Shown in pieces: positions 13,001 to 24,000 of a stretch of 64,000 nt of DNA; positions within the stretch are counted from its first letter, which is position 1, and every line of letters begins with the position of its first letter. The stretch is taken from the NCBI GenBank assembly GCA_002633005.1, contig NMRA01000432.1, positions 130,070-194,069 of the forward strand, in the 5' to 3' direction. Under the pieces are notes generated by a model. That model worked only from the letters and a program-made list of their open reading frames with translations, did no database searches and was not told where the DNA came from. The stretch is from Phoronis australis (lineage: Eukaryota; Phoronida; Phoronidae). The translations under genes were made by a program, and so were the position numbers.

Positions 13001-14960
13001 CGTTATACGATAATCTACTGGAACAGAACCTGTGCCGAATCATCGAGCCCTTCTCACGAGTTCAGGTGGAGCATGTGGCCAACATTATCAAGCTTTCTTT
13101 GGTGAGCAGGCAGGTGTAGGGACTTGTATTTCATACCTCCGTGTGTTTCTTTGTGTAGGGCATTTTTGTGAGAGAAAAGTGCATCTTGAAAAGGCAATTG
13201 ACACTGGTCTAAAAAAAATTTATTCAATGATGTCATTGGTTTCAGTCAGTCAGAAACCAATTCTATTCTCATGGGCTGACTTTGCTCATGGTTTTCAAAG
13301 AAATTTGGAATGTTCTACCTTCGCAGTTGTTTCAAAACATACTTGGTTTATAACATTGTCGTCCTCTTTTCTGCTCACATGTCCTTCACAAGAATTTACA
13401 ATCTCAAATTAAAGAAAAGTCTGCTCCAAAAACGACTCCTTCATCTTTTTCCACTTGCGCCACAGGGAACTCTCAGAGACTGCACTACCCTCGTTTCCAA
13501 ATGGCATACGAGTAAAAGCTAGGTCAGAAGATAAATTGCTGATGTCATTTTTCAAATCACACCATTAACTTTACAGCTGAGGTACTTTTCATAAAATGAC
13601 ATGGGGAGATTTCTCTGGAACATGTTGGTATTTATAATTTACATTGTCAACTTCTTTTATCACCTAACTTTTTCTGTGTTCATTTGCACCCGGTATGGTT
13701 TTTGGTTCTTTTCGACCTTGCAACTACCACTGTACAGATGATATTTTGATTTACCAAATTTAGGAAAACTTGTGTTCCAAGGAGTATCTGCCTTCTCTGG
13801 CGTGTCTGTAAAAAGATTTTTATAGACGGATTACATGTCTAAATTGGATTCGTGTACAGTACGCGTCAATAGTAATTGGACAAAATATTTCCTTGACACG
13901 ACAGGTCATTCTATTGGGCGTCATGACAGGGAATTATACTTGCACTTAGCAATCATTCTGGGTCATTTTGTCTGATTGTTTGAGTACTATAACTTGCAAT
14001 TGGTTGAAAATTGGAAGGATTATATTTTGGGGAGGGTTGACCAGTTTTGGATTTTCTGAATTTAAAAAAGTTAACTGTAAGTGAGGATACTCTTCACTGC
14101 ACACAAAGTTCTGTCGTGGTAAGGGAAATAACGAGGCCTATTTTATAGGAGTGAGTGGTCACAATTTTGAGGGGGTGGCAGCCACCATAAGGCATTTTCA
14201 GCATATTTAATTGTTCTTAACCTTCACCATATTGCTCGAAATTGCTACTTACTGTTCATGTTTGGCTGTCTTGGTATTTTTGAAACTGCGGGGAGTATTT
14301 ATTCAAGATGTGAAGGAACACGTGATATTTGTTTGTTTAACCTGTGATATTTGTTTGCAGGACACGGTAGAAAAGAAATTGTCACAGATGATCCTTGACA
14401 AAAAGTTTTCAGGTAACACGATACTTGTTTTCGCACGTGTATTGTTGTAGCCTGAGTCTTATTAGCTAATGGTTTGTGTTTATGTACCGTAGTAAAACTT
14501 GTGATTAAACTTATTGAATTCAGTTGAAGCAGAGTGTTCAGTGCAGTCATAAGTAGTTTTGTTCTACAAAATCTGTAAACACTGCATTGTTTCCCATTGA
14601 AGTCGGCGAATTGTTTTCAATTTTCTCTCTCGGTTGTTTTCTTTTGATTTTGAAGTAGTTGTCATTTGGGGTGGTTGGCATTATATGGAATGGAATATGG
14701 AGATTTAGAGTCATTTGTTGATTGTGACAAGATTACAGTGTGTATCAGCAAATGGGTGTCTATGTGTAGACTGTACTAATGATTGTACTAACAAAATAAA
14801 ATTATCATTTTGTTCAGGTATTTTGGACCAAGGCCAGGGAGTACTGATTATATTTGATGAGACATCCTCTGATAAAACGTACGAAAATGCTCTAGAGACC
14901 ATACAGAGTATGGGCAAAGTGGTGGACACACTGTACAATAAGGCAAAGAAACTGTCGTAA
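4056..14960 (+). CDS. PSMD11: 26S proteasome non-ATPase regulatory subunit 11 (Rpn6)
   Basis: Subunit of the 19S lid that helps hold the lid to the 20S core and base in ubiquitin-dependent proteolysis. Eight coding exons were delimited by GT-AG sites with every phase fitting: 4056-4157, 5393-5517, 6280-6521, 9970-10197, 11755-11878, 12940-13101, 14361-14412 and 14818-14960 (TAA at 14958). They give about 392 residues, against ~420 usual for the family. Near-identical blocks include [68 protein letters not shown] and [20 protein letters not shown]. The N half is the TPR-like solenoid; the last three exons carry the PCI domain. The first exon (about 30 residues and the start codon) was not found and may lie upstream. 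Exons appear intact, so the gene is probably functional. Identity is very secure; only the 5' end is open. Confidence 0.97.
6490..6645 (+). repeat. triplicated 5' splice-site region of a PSMD11 exon
   Basis: The end of the third-from-start recognised coding exon and its donor (agtaacctgcctaaagccag then gtaagagcaa) is repeated twice more just inside the intron: around 6532-6560 (agtaacctgcctacggtcaggtaagggcaa) and 6575-6610 (ccatgcatagagtaacctacctaaagctaggtaagcgcaa). Each copy keeps a consensus-like GTAAG donor. Only the first donor (6522) gives the conserved reading 'LPKAR' with the next exon in phase. Confidence 0.75.
6812..9056. mobile_element. TTAA-flanked TIR DNA element, copy 1 (PSMD11 intron)
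   Basis: It begins ttaaaggagcatgccaccc and ends gggtggcattcgcctttaa, giving inverted termini of about 18 bases bounded by TTAA. A homologous copy is at 49078-50546, alignable over most of its length. Copy 1 is longer because of a 188-bp array at about 7586-8337. No intact transposase is seen. Both copies share a decayed stretch with an acidic/Ser-rich segment and a YQFEPEY-like motif (copy 2 near 50010-50120; copy 1 near 8520-8640), possibly from an internal gene of an autonomous relative. The superfamily is uncertain; TTAA ends recall piggyBac-like target choice. Confidence 0.75.
7586..8337 (+). repeat. 188-bp tandem array, four essentially identical units
   Basis: The unit starting tttgagtaatgtaaatgtaa recurs at about 7586, 7774, 7962 and 8150, each 188 bases apart, and ends ...cattgctggcttc. 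Adjacent copies look base-for-base identical. The related element at 49078-50546 has this segment only once (about 49610-49825), so the array arose inside copy 1. The repeated 63-residue open frames are by-products of the repeat, not genes. Confidence 0.95.
9113..9522. repeat. 30-bp minisatellite, about 14 units
   Basis: The consensus unit is about aagatagccagggatctgta followed by ttatacttcc (30 bases). One unit is expanded to 33, and several carry single changes such as ggtatc or aacatag. Because 30 is divisible by three, a long open frame with a [10 protein letters not shown] period runs through it; it lies wholly within a PSMD11 intron and has no gene-like context. Confidence 0.93.
10754..10899. 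mobile_element. small foldback MITE in PSMD11 intron
   Basis: The left arm agggtagagttcagtaacac, then taggacttcgctaaa, is mirrored on the right by tttagcgaggtccta...attactgaagtctaccct. The ~150-base unit would fold into a hairpin. No coding capacity. Confidence 0.6.
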
Positions 14961-15154
14961 TGGCTGAGACCAACCCTTAGCACTTTGGACTTCTTAATAG
15001 TTGTGGCTACCTAAGGTTTGAGTTGTGTGTAATATGAGCTCACGGAATCTACACATCATCTACATTACTGTGGATTTAGGTCATATGGTGTAGATGTTCA
15101 GGTTCTCACAGTCGTACGTTGCTGGTTTGACTGTCAAACTGGCTCTAGTTACAT

Positions 15155-15483
15155 TTAAAGGGGAAGGCAACATTTTTTCATGTCATTTTTAGCAAAAATA
15201 AGGTTCACTGGTTATCCCAGACATATTTTCACTTAATTACAACTTTTTGCAATTTAATTAATTATTTGTCCTCTACTCCGGAAGTGACGTTTTGGAAGGA
15301 AAGAATTTCTCGCCAATTTCTTTTCATATAGTCTGACTGTCCCAAATCGACACTTCTGGAATAGAGTACGAGTAATTGTTTAAATTACAAAAAACTGTAA
15401 TTAACTGAAAAATATGTCCAGGATAATAAACGAACATTATTTTTGCTAAAACTGACATGAAAAAAGGTTGCCTTCGCCTTTAA
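15155..15483. mobile_element. TTAA-flanked MITE downstream of the PSMD11 stop
   Basis: It starts ttaaaggggaaggcaac and ends gttgccttcgcctttaa, a near-perfect terminal inverted repeat of 17 bases bounded by TTAA. Longer internal arms also match (gacatgaaaaaa / ttttttcatgtc; gctaaaa / tttagc). Its ends resemble those of the larger elements at 6812-9056 and 49078-50546, so it may share their transposase. It sits about 200 bases past the PSMD11 stop codon. Confidence 0.8.
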
Positions 15484-15597
15484 TATCTAGATGTTCGTGG
15501 TCTCATAGGACTTGGCATTGCAAAAAGTTGGGTGTGTCTTTTGTTAGCTCATCTTTCAACAACACATTAAGCTATATTCATTTTACAATAGAACGCC

Positions 15598-15603
15598 AAT
15601 AAA
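15598..15603 (+). terminator. possible PSMD11 poly(A) signal
   Basis: An AATAAA hexamer occurs about 640 bases after the stop codon, downstream of the MITE. If used, the MITE would lie in the 3' UTR. Other AATAAA-like motifs exist in this AT-rich region, so the assignment is tentative. Confidence 0.3.
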
Positions 15604-16604
15604 ACTTAAAATCCATTTGTAAAATCTGGGTGCAGAATAGCCCCTTTCGCAGAGTTCCAACCAAAGAGTGAAGCCTGTTACAGCAAATGTAATGGGAATA
15701 GGTTGCTTTTCATATGGAATGTGGCTGTAACCAAGTTTCCCATCAAAGCAGCAGGTGCTGTAAATGACACCCATGTAAGAACCCCTTCAAGAAAGCTTCG
15801 TCTAATCTTGATGTGTGATTCATGAAAATTGTCATTTCTGTTCACAGCGTAGGGAGCATTACAATTTCAAATGTCGATGTTCTATAAAATGATCGAATTC
15901 TGTAACATGCATGAATTCTATATTGGATTTGGAAACTTAAATCACAAACAAAGGAGATGAAAATGTAAAGTTTGTTTTTAAAAGTAAAATCACCAACATT
16001 GCTTTGAACACGAACATCTTGTTTGGCAAAGCAGGATACTTGTACAATTATTGCTTACCGTAGTAGAGGCTACCCCACAGTCTGTGGTCATATCACCAAC
16101 ACACTTGAGTTCAAGTAGTCAACAGAACCAATTGTGCTTTTTTTCTTTGGCCTAACTGAATGCACAATGATTGTAAGTGGAACACCAAGATTGTTGTATT
16201 GTTTGTAATTAAATACATTTCATATAGTTAATACATGTTTACTGAAATCTGTTATTAGTGTTTTTTATACTGCCACACTATGAACTGTTGTTGCTGATGA
16301 GCAGTGATGATTTGGTTATCAGCAACTGGAATGGGTAACGTGTGTTGCTTCTCAGGGATTTATATTGTTGGCAGGTGGGACCATATGATAGGTGGGGATG
16401 ACGCACACATTGCTATCTTAAGATAATACCTCCTACAATCTGCTTTAAAATACCTTCCTTGAAGGGTCTTTTATGGACCCACATGTACATAACACATGAA
16501 TGTGGTTAAAAATCAAAACCTCTGCCATTTCACCGAAAAGATTCAGGTCTTGATTTTTGACAACTGTGTTTTTGATCTAAATAGGCCTTGCTGATTTTTC
16601 TAGA

Positions 16605-18310
16605 CATCCAGTGGGGAATCTACGGGGGGTTCAGGGAGTTCCCCCCTTGGAACTGCAAAACGAAAACGCCACCGCCAGCGTGGGTAAACCCCAAGTAAAC
16701 CACTTCGAAAAAATTGAGGGGGGGTTCACCCTGAAAATATTTCTTTCTATTGTGATTTACTGTAATCACGAAAAGCAACACATTCCGAGTTCGTGGCTCA
16801 TCGGCAAGTCGCGCAGTGTTTAATTGTGCGCGCGCTTCCGTCGACACTGCTGAAGTCAGCCAAGCACTTTAGATGGATCCACCGTGGATGATCTATAGCT
16901 GATATTTCAAGTTAACTAACTTTACTCTAAGATATGTTTTGATTTACTTAGGGAAAATATTGTGGTACTGCAACTTTTGATATTCATGTGAATCGACGTT
17001 CAACGTTTTTACCTCATCTGTCTTGCCTTGACATGCTATTACACTACACACGTTTGTAACTTGAATTTGACAGGTGTATAATAAAGTTGTCTTGCGCAAT
17101 ACTCATACAGTGTACATGTAATGTGCATATTATAAAAATCATCAACTCGTTTTCCGAAAAATTGTTTGGCCGTAGGAAGGGCTGTTGTGGCGGGCGCTGT
17201 GGTATGTTCGCGAGTCCGTTTCACGGTACACCTTAGCAAGTTAGGCCTATACAAGGAATGAACCGGGCGGAGGGGTGCACCCACATTGACAAGGTGACCG
17301 CATTCGCGAACAGTGTACAGACTAGAAATTGCGGGTAAGTTGTACTTTCTGAGCAAAGTCTTGAGGGATTCGCACGGTGTTCAATAGGCCTCTTAAGGAG
17401 CCCTGATTCCGAGCTCAGCACCGACAGTCTTCTTAGCCGCAATAAGCACACCACTGCCGTCTTCTATATTCGAAATTTCCGCACAAGGGCCCACCCGAGG
17501 AAACACCCATGCCCGTGAGTGTTTATTTGGTGTTACAACTTCGGCCGGGTTTCAAGTGTTCGGAAATTAGGACGTTTATATTCCGAAAATTGCAAGAGAT
17601 GCACATTTGTCATGGGATAGGCCTAGATCGTCTTTGACAAAAGCGCACGGTGTGAAGCAGTCCCTGATGAACGGGTCAAATATAGTTGCGTTTGCAACTA
17701 TTTTGAATGGGCTTGACAACCTCAAGGAGCAAAGTGCCAAGCTCAGTGCAAAACGAGATGCTGACATTGTAGAGGCTTACAAGCTCATTGACACAACAGT
17801 TGACGAAGTGCAAGCATTGGAAACAAATTTAAGATGTCTGGGTTGAATTGTTCCAAGACGCACAAACCATACGTGACAACGTTGGATCCGATATACAGAT
17901 TCCTCGGCACTTCAGACAACAGAGACATAGGGCTAACGTTCCTGCATGCAGAAACACCCACGTAATAAATTATAATTCTTCATATATATGACGGTTGTCT
18001 GACGTACTTTTTTCATTGAGGTTTGTGCACAAGGAAAATGAAATAGAAATTATTTTCGACGTGCCAAACTTTTCCCAGTAAAGCACAGGGTCTACGAGCC
18101 CGCAGAAACTGATTGTAGTTTATATTTCCACTTGGCTCTTTATCAGACTACCAAAATCTAATTCACATATTGTGTAATTAAATTTATAGTTTATACTTCC
18201 AGTTAGTACTACAGAAGAACGGTGGAACAACCCTTCCTAGACAGCATCCCACAGCGGTTGACCTACATGTTTTCGAAAGATAACAGGCGGGTGGAAGCTG
18301 TCATTTCTTA
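16605..18310 (+). pseudogene. decayed hAT-family (DUF4371-type) transposon, copy 1
   Basis: The left end begins with a G-rich terminus (gggaatctacggggggttca). The open frame at 17607-17846 carries the segment NGLDNLKEQSAKLSAKRDAD followed by IVEAYKLIDTTVDEVQALE. This resembles the pre-RNase H region of hAT transposases of the ZMYM1/DUF4371 group. Further fragments follow in other frames: a QDAQTIRDNVGSDIQIPRH-like stretch near 17850-17920 and EQPFLDSIPQRLTYMFSKDN near 18220-18285. Frameshifts and stops break it; the catalytic RNase H end is not seen. A second, inverted copy is at 32270-33485. Confidence 0.65.
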
Positions 18311-18499
18311 TGCCATTAGCGGATAGCAGAAGGAGGGATGTAGACTTAGTCTCACTTGAGGATCGGCTGCATTTCTGGGACAAGTATTGTACATGTACTC
18401 AGGCAACCTTAAACAAACAGATATTTCAGCCATTTTTGGAGTTCAAGTTTATAACAAACCGCAATAGCCACCTCTATAATGAACCAAAATATACGTTAA

Positions 18500-19295
18500 C
18501 TCGTCGAGTAAATTCTGAAAACTTTTTGGGGAGACCCCAAACACCATGGGATGCCGCGTTTCCCATGTTCCCGCGGTTGCCCGTCCGAAGTCTGCGAGTG
18601 TTCCATCGGGAATTGCTTAGAACGGTCTTGTGTTTTTTGAAATTAGAACCTAATCTTCAGTTGAAATAACATATAGAATTGATACCTCACTAGAGTAAGT
18701 CTTATGTCCTGGCCCAGCCACCAGAAACTGGGTTACCCGTGTTTTAACAAGGAGTTTTGAAACAGCCATAAAGGCACTGTACCAGGAACCCCGTAAGCTC
18801 ACCCTTTCAAAATACACCTCCAAAACATGAGCCTCAAATGAATTTTCCCAAAATTGGAGCTGATCTTGACCTTAGAACCAGCGCAGACGGATAGGTACGA
18901 GCTGAGTTGCCTGTCTTCAGTGAATCTTACATTAGCTGAGCTAATCAGCGGCTAGCTTAGTTCACACCTTCAGTTGGCGTAAACAGCTGCCGGTTCACAG
19001 CAATAGTTTACTTGACACAGACATCCCAGCTCCCAAGTATACGTCTGCACTGGCCCTGTAAGACCTTAATTCTCACTCTCCGTGAAATTTTGTTGAAGCA
19101 CGGTTACTGAAGTTCCGGTGGCTGCCTCTCCAGGATTAGCTCCCAAATATTTCGGGCGTGAATTTTCAGTACTAAACTGGCACCATTCTGGTAATGGGAT
19201 AGGGGTGGTGATATGAAGGGGGGGGGGGCAAAAGTTTGGCGGAGTCGATTTGGTTTGTGACACCCCCACCAAGAATTCTTACCTTGCTACGGGCC
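18500..19295 (+). repeat. dispersed repeat, family shared with 42240-43246
   Basis: Strong similarity to 42240-43246 in the same orientation: for example cagccaccagaaactgg, ttttgaaacagcc, accaggaacccc, cgcagacggata and ctccgtgaaatttt blocks occur in the same order in both. No open frame is conserved between copies. Probably part of a transposable element; it may be the other end of the adjacent hAT element, but the copy at 42 kb lacks the hAT left end. Confidence 0.6.
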
Positions 19296-19299
19296 TGTT

Positions 19300-20600
19300 G
19301 CATTGTTTTTATCTCACCAACCATTTTGCAAAGTGTACGGGCGCATACGATTGGTGCTAAAGTCTATAATGAATCCAAGTAGAAACATTTAACCCGATGA
19401 TCAATATAAAATTAAATAGGTAATTTATTGCTAACAGTTGAAGATCACGTTCTGTGACAGGTTGTTACATGACAAATCCCACGAGGGGAAACAACTGTCG
19501 AGAATATATGATATAATCATTTTATCCCCCACTTTGAGCTTTCAACTCTACAAAACTTATGAAACAAAAAAAGAAAATATTCACTTTTCGCTGTGCTTGA
19601 CGTCTGCCGTCCCTGTGCAGTGCAGTGGGTCAAACCACACGTGTGAGCGTTTTCCTTCAGACCAGCTCAATCATGCATGTACATAACGTTTTCCCACAGG
19701 AAATAACTGTAGGTCTATAGGTTGCAGTATTCAGTGACTGTTTATGCATGTATCGTGGCGTAAATGCAAGTACACAAGTCTGAACAGTTAATAACTACTG
19801 CGTAAAAACCATGTTCCGTAGATCTGTTTACGATTTGGCAAGAAAATGGGATGGCCATGCTGCACTGTCGTACAGAAGACGCTCACGTGTGTACTTTAGT
19901 CCACTGCGCTGCATTACATTTGTAAGCATGACCGACGTCAAGGACAACGGCAGTGTATTTTGTGGGTTTTGTAGAATTTATTGCTCAGTGTGAAGCATAA
20001 GTAGGTTATTAAATTTCCTTGGTAGTTATTTCTTATCTAGCTAGACCTATGACATTTCTCCCAAATCCCACTCGGGGTCACGAAATAACAGCCTCGTCAT
20101 GCACATATTTATTTGAAACCTTCATTCGTTGATTCGCAATATTGTCTTTGATTATTCTTTTAAACAGATGTCAACATTTGTTCTTTTTCTTCGTCTCCGG
20201 TACTCATGTGATTTAGCTGTTACTGTGCGATCTGCAAAAAAAGCATTGTGTTATAATTAGGCTCAGAAAAACGCATAGAAGTTACCAAACTGAAAACAGT
20301 GATGAAAAAAGGACAGCTAAGAGTTGACTTCATATTGCTTAAAACGTCTTGAAATGAATTCTAACAAAACAATTCAGCCTGAGTTATTCTTCAATAATGC
20401 CCTTTCAGCAGAGCATCAGTTTTGATCATCAAAGATGTATTTTCACAGTTCACTCAGTGGTGTACCAACAAAATGGAGGCTGAGAAGTTAATGGCTGACT
20501 TGGTCAAAATTATGTAATTCCTCGTTGCTTTTATTATGGCCAAAACTTTTTTCCAGTGTCTTAATAGCAAGGTAGATCGCCGTGTTTTCACGATATTACA
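19300..20600. other. non-coding stretch with no assigned feature
   Basis: Short open frames only. No splice-bounded exon with recognisable family similarity was found on either strand. It lies downstream of the Notch-ligand-like gene, so any missing transmembrane or cytoplasmic exon of that gene would be expected here or beyond; none is convincing. Confidence 0.3.
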
Positions 20601-20605
20601 TGTAC

Positions 20606-21023
20606 CTCGCAGTGTTGACCGAAGTAACCAAGCGCACATACACAGCTGTAACCAGTCATTGCGAACTCGGATTCCTTGCAAGTGGACCCATTCAAGCATG
20701 GGTTGTTCTTGCATGCAGAAGATTTCATGGTCGTAAGTGCCTCTGGTGATGGCGAAGTGGTTGTCGCCACTTCCGTTGAAACGCTCGTTTTCAATGCTTC
20801 CGCTTTTGTTAGCTGTTCTGTTGGTCGGGTAGCTGACTCAGTCGTATGGTCAGTAGTTGTGAGGACTGTGCTTGATCCTGCCTCGGGCTGTGACGTCATT
20901 GCGGGCTTGCTCGTTGTTTCTACATGCTTGTTAGTGACAGCCTTTATGATTGTAGACGATGACAGCTTGATGGTGACGACTTTAATGGAAGGCATGGTTG
21001 GTGACAGCGTCGAGGTCTTTACA
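20606..21023 (-). CDS. Ser/Thr-rich linker plus EGF-like repeat exon
   Basis: After acceptor ctcctcacag the exon encodes about 95 residues dominated by Ser, Thr and Pro, a mucin-like, probably O-glycosylated stalk. One EGF repeat follows: ACKNNPCLNGSTCKESEFAM then TGYSCVCALGYFGQHCE, with the six-cysteine spacing. A donor (gag/gtacat) follows at 20605; without splicing the frame stops five residues later, at 20588, which would make a secreted end. It lies on the same strand and 1.2 kb downstream of the DSL exon, so it probably belongs to that gene, but phases require another exon between them. Confidence 0.75.
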
Positions 21024-24000
21024 CTGTGAGGAGTTACACAGTTTGTTGTATTATCTTTGTATCCTGCTCAAAAAATTCATGTTGATAATGACGCTCCAAT
21101 TGAGTATACATGGGAGGCGCAGCACTGAAAAAAATGGGGCTATAGCNGTATAGAACTGATAAATTCTTACAAATGTATCCAAAATTCCATGTTATTAAGA
21201 CAGAAAACCGTCTCAGCCAATGGCAGATTTACGGGGGTTCAAGAACTCTAACGCTCCCCAGCTTGAGTTAATGACCTCTGCGTCAAAATGTTTTAATTTC
21301 TTTCCTTTTGACGAGGAGACAGAATATTGCGCGCGGTGTCAGACTATATTTTCCAAAGTACAAGCATTCTCAATAGCTGGCTAAAAGGTACGCAATTAAC
21401 ATTTTTTGTTCTTGCCCGGAAGGAGGCCTTAAGCAATGATCCGATCCCGTCGACAAAATCGTAAATCCGCCACTAGAGAACATACGTAGGCAATGCGTAA
21501 CCTTGAGAGCACACGCATGGATTTCACTGGGTGTGGTTTTGTGATAATGGAAGTCTTTTATCCCAGGAGGTTACAACCTTACGAGCGCCCTCGCTGCCAA
21601 ACTATTGATAGCAAGTAAGTTTTCGATTTTTTCCATACTGAAACTGTGAAAGCACGTGACTCTTCCGTGACGTGCTTTAGTGAGCTGATTGCTGTCCACC
21701 TGCAGAGCTCGTGGCTCTGTCAACACTTTTATCCCGTCCGTGTGAGCCCGAACGGAATGCAATCTCCTACACGACAAGAAGGCTGATCTGCCCTCTGATT
21801 TGGCAGATCAGGTGTCTGACGAGCGTTCACATGTGATATTTTGCATACATATGGCAGATCAATCGTCCGATCAGAAGCCACTGAGACCATGCGCGCGCCC
21901 AGGCCCCCATTTGGCAAATTGGGTAAAAAGGTCCGCCTCAGAAGTACAAGAAGTCCGAGAAAACGAGATAAAAGTCCACTAAAGAGACGCAGACGCACAG
22001 TTCAAGTTCACAGACCTGAAGGTGGTACCCCGTTTTTTTAGTCCTGCCGCATTTTTGTTTGCAAAAGGTTCACTTTGAAAGAAAGTCGAGCCCCCCCCCC
22101 CATATATTAAAGGCTGGGTACGCGCATGGAGACCGGAAGGCATGTGAACGATACGAAGTGTTCGTAACTTTCTTATTTGATGTATGCTTTGTGATAAATA
22201 CCTTGTAGACATAATTTGTAGCCAGTTTTTGGGTCGCACTTATAGTGACCTGTGTCGTCGTCTCGCGGGATGCAGTACTGAATGCATTTGTCGCCGTAAT
22301 AGTTCGGCTCGCATCTGGCGACAATTTCGTATTGTAGTCTGTAGACAGAAAGTTATATGATCAATTCAAGGTAATGTATCACCATGGTGTACCAAAGTTC
22401 GGACACTGCACCCCCAGTGCTGTAGTGGTCGCCCAAAACCCACCGTATTATCTTGAGCCCTGAACGTAACTTGTGGTACCTAAGCGATACGTTCAAATGC
22501 CAAAAGCTGGTTAGCTGCGCCTACGTGCGCCTATGCCCCACTACAGCATTGTGCACCCCTAGTAGTAATAGATTTAGGAACCATACAAACTTGTGAGCTT
22601 TCGCACTCGAATATAACCTAGCAACAAAGCGGGCGTCCTTACGGTTCCTGAAAACACGGGACTAAACTGGATCAGATTGGTATTCTACAATTTTTCATGT
22701 CTATTAATTTCCTGTGATGGCATATCAGTAAAGATTTGATCAACTGAAGCCAAATACCTACACTATACACTAGCTTGCTAGAGGTGAATAACGTGTATTT
22801 CTACGTTTGTCAGTTTAGATATCTTCTTTCAACCAAACTATAAATTTGCATGAATTTCACGGCACATCAATACGCGCGTCGCTTAAACTGCAAATATTTC
22901 TTGGGAATCGAAAGACTTGAACGTGCAACGTCAAAAATTCCTAAGACATCAAAGTGTCACCCAAGTAATCATGCTATCAAAGTTACAGGGTCGCATGACT
23001 TCTTAAGATGCCTTGACTCGCTTTCCACCGCAGGATTAGTTGCAGTCCGTCCAGAGAGATCCTACCTGCTTTAGGTCATCACAATCATGCAAGACTCTCG
23101 AAGACGGTTTGCGATCCCACGCGAATAGTCCTGAAATATCAAATTGTCCCGTACCACGTCTTCCTCAAATGCCAGTGGAAACCAGTGGCTGTACACTGCG
23201 GAGGATCAGGGGAAATAAATCACACTAGGTTGGTATCACCAAAAAGGAGAAGAAAACGGGGCCGCCACAACAAAATTGCGTCCCTGACTTACTTAATAAA
23301 CCCTCAGTCGCTTATTTCGTACATCCGTCCCTCGGAATTACCTTGTCATAATTTTTCCTTGTCCCAAGAGAGCGAATTGTCTCACTTGTCCGTCTGGCTT
23401 GAAAATGTGATCCCTAACAAAAAAATCCACCAAATCGGATTTTGATAATAGATCACGATCCCCAACTTTGACTTTTACACGAACGCTCCCCTAAAACAGA
23501 TAATGAATAAAGTGTGTTTTTTAAAGTACATGTTCATAAAGTTTGACAGACAATGTTGGCAGTTAAAGCTTTTCGTTAACGGACTCAAGAAATGACAAGA
23601 CAAACTGTGCAATGTTAAGAGAAAATTAAAGCATCATTAATGTTTGTAATTGTTCACATTGGTAACTGTGAAACGATTTAAAACTCGTTAACCTGTCGTG
23701 CTTATTAGCGAATAATTTCTGGTTACACAGTTAACAATTGCGTAAGATCGAAATTCATTATTTTTCGCAGTCACTGAGGTACATATAATTGACGTGTCGA
23801 GCAACTTCATAACAGATCATCATTAAATATCTCATTCGTTTATGTTCTTGTATAAATGCGCATTATTTATCTCGTTACCGGCCAAACTGTGAATTGTAGT
23901 TTGATGGGATTCCTCAGACCTCTGACGTCGTCGGCAAATGTAAGAGAATTTCCCTTCATAGGCTTGGACGAACTCTTGGCATATCTACAGTGATCTATGC

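Noticed and set aside
20676-21029. 117-residue plus-strand frame
   Set aside because: Antisense of the Ser/Thr-rich plus EGF exon, which has six ordered cysteines and splice sites on the minus strand.
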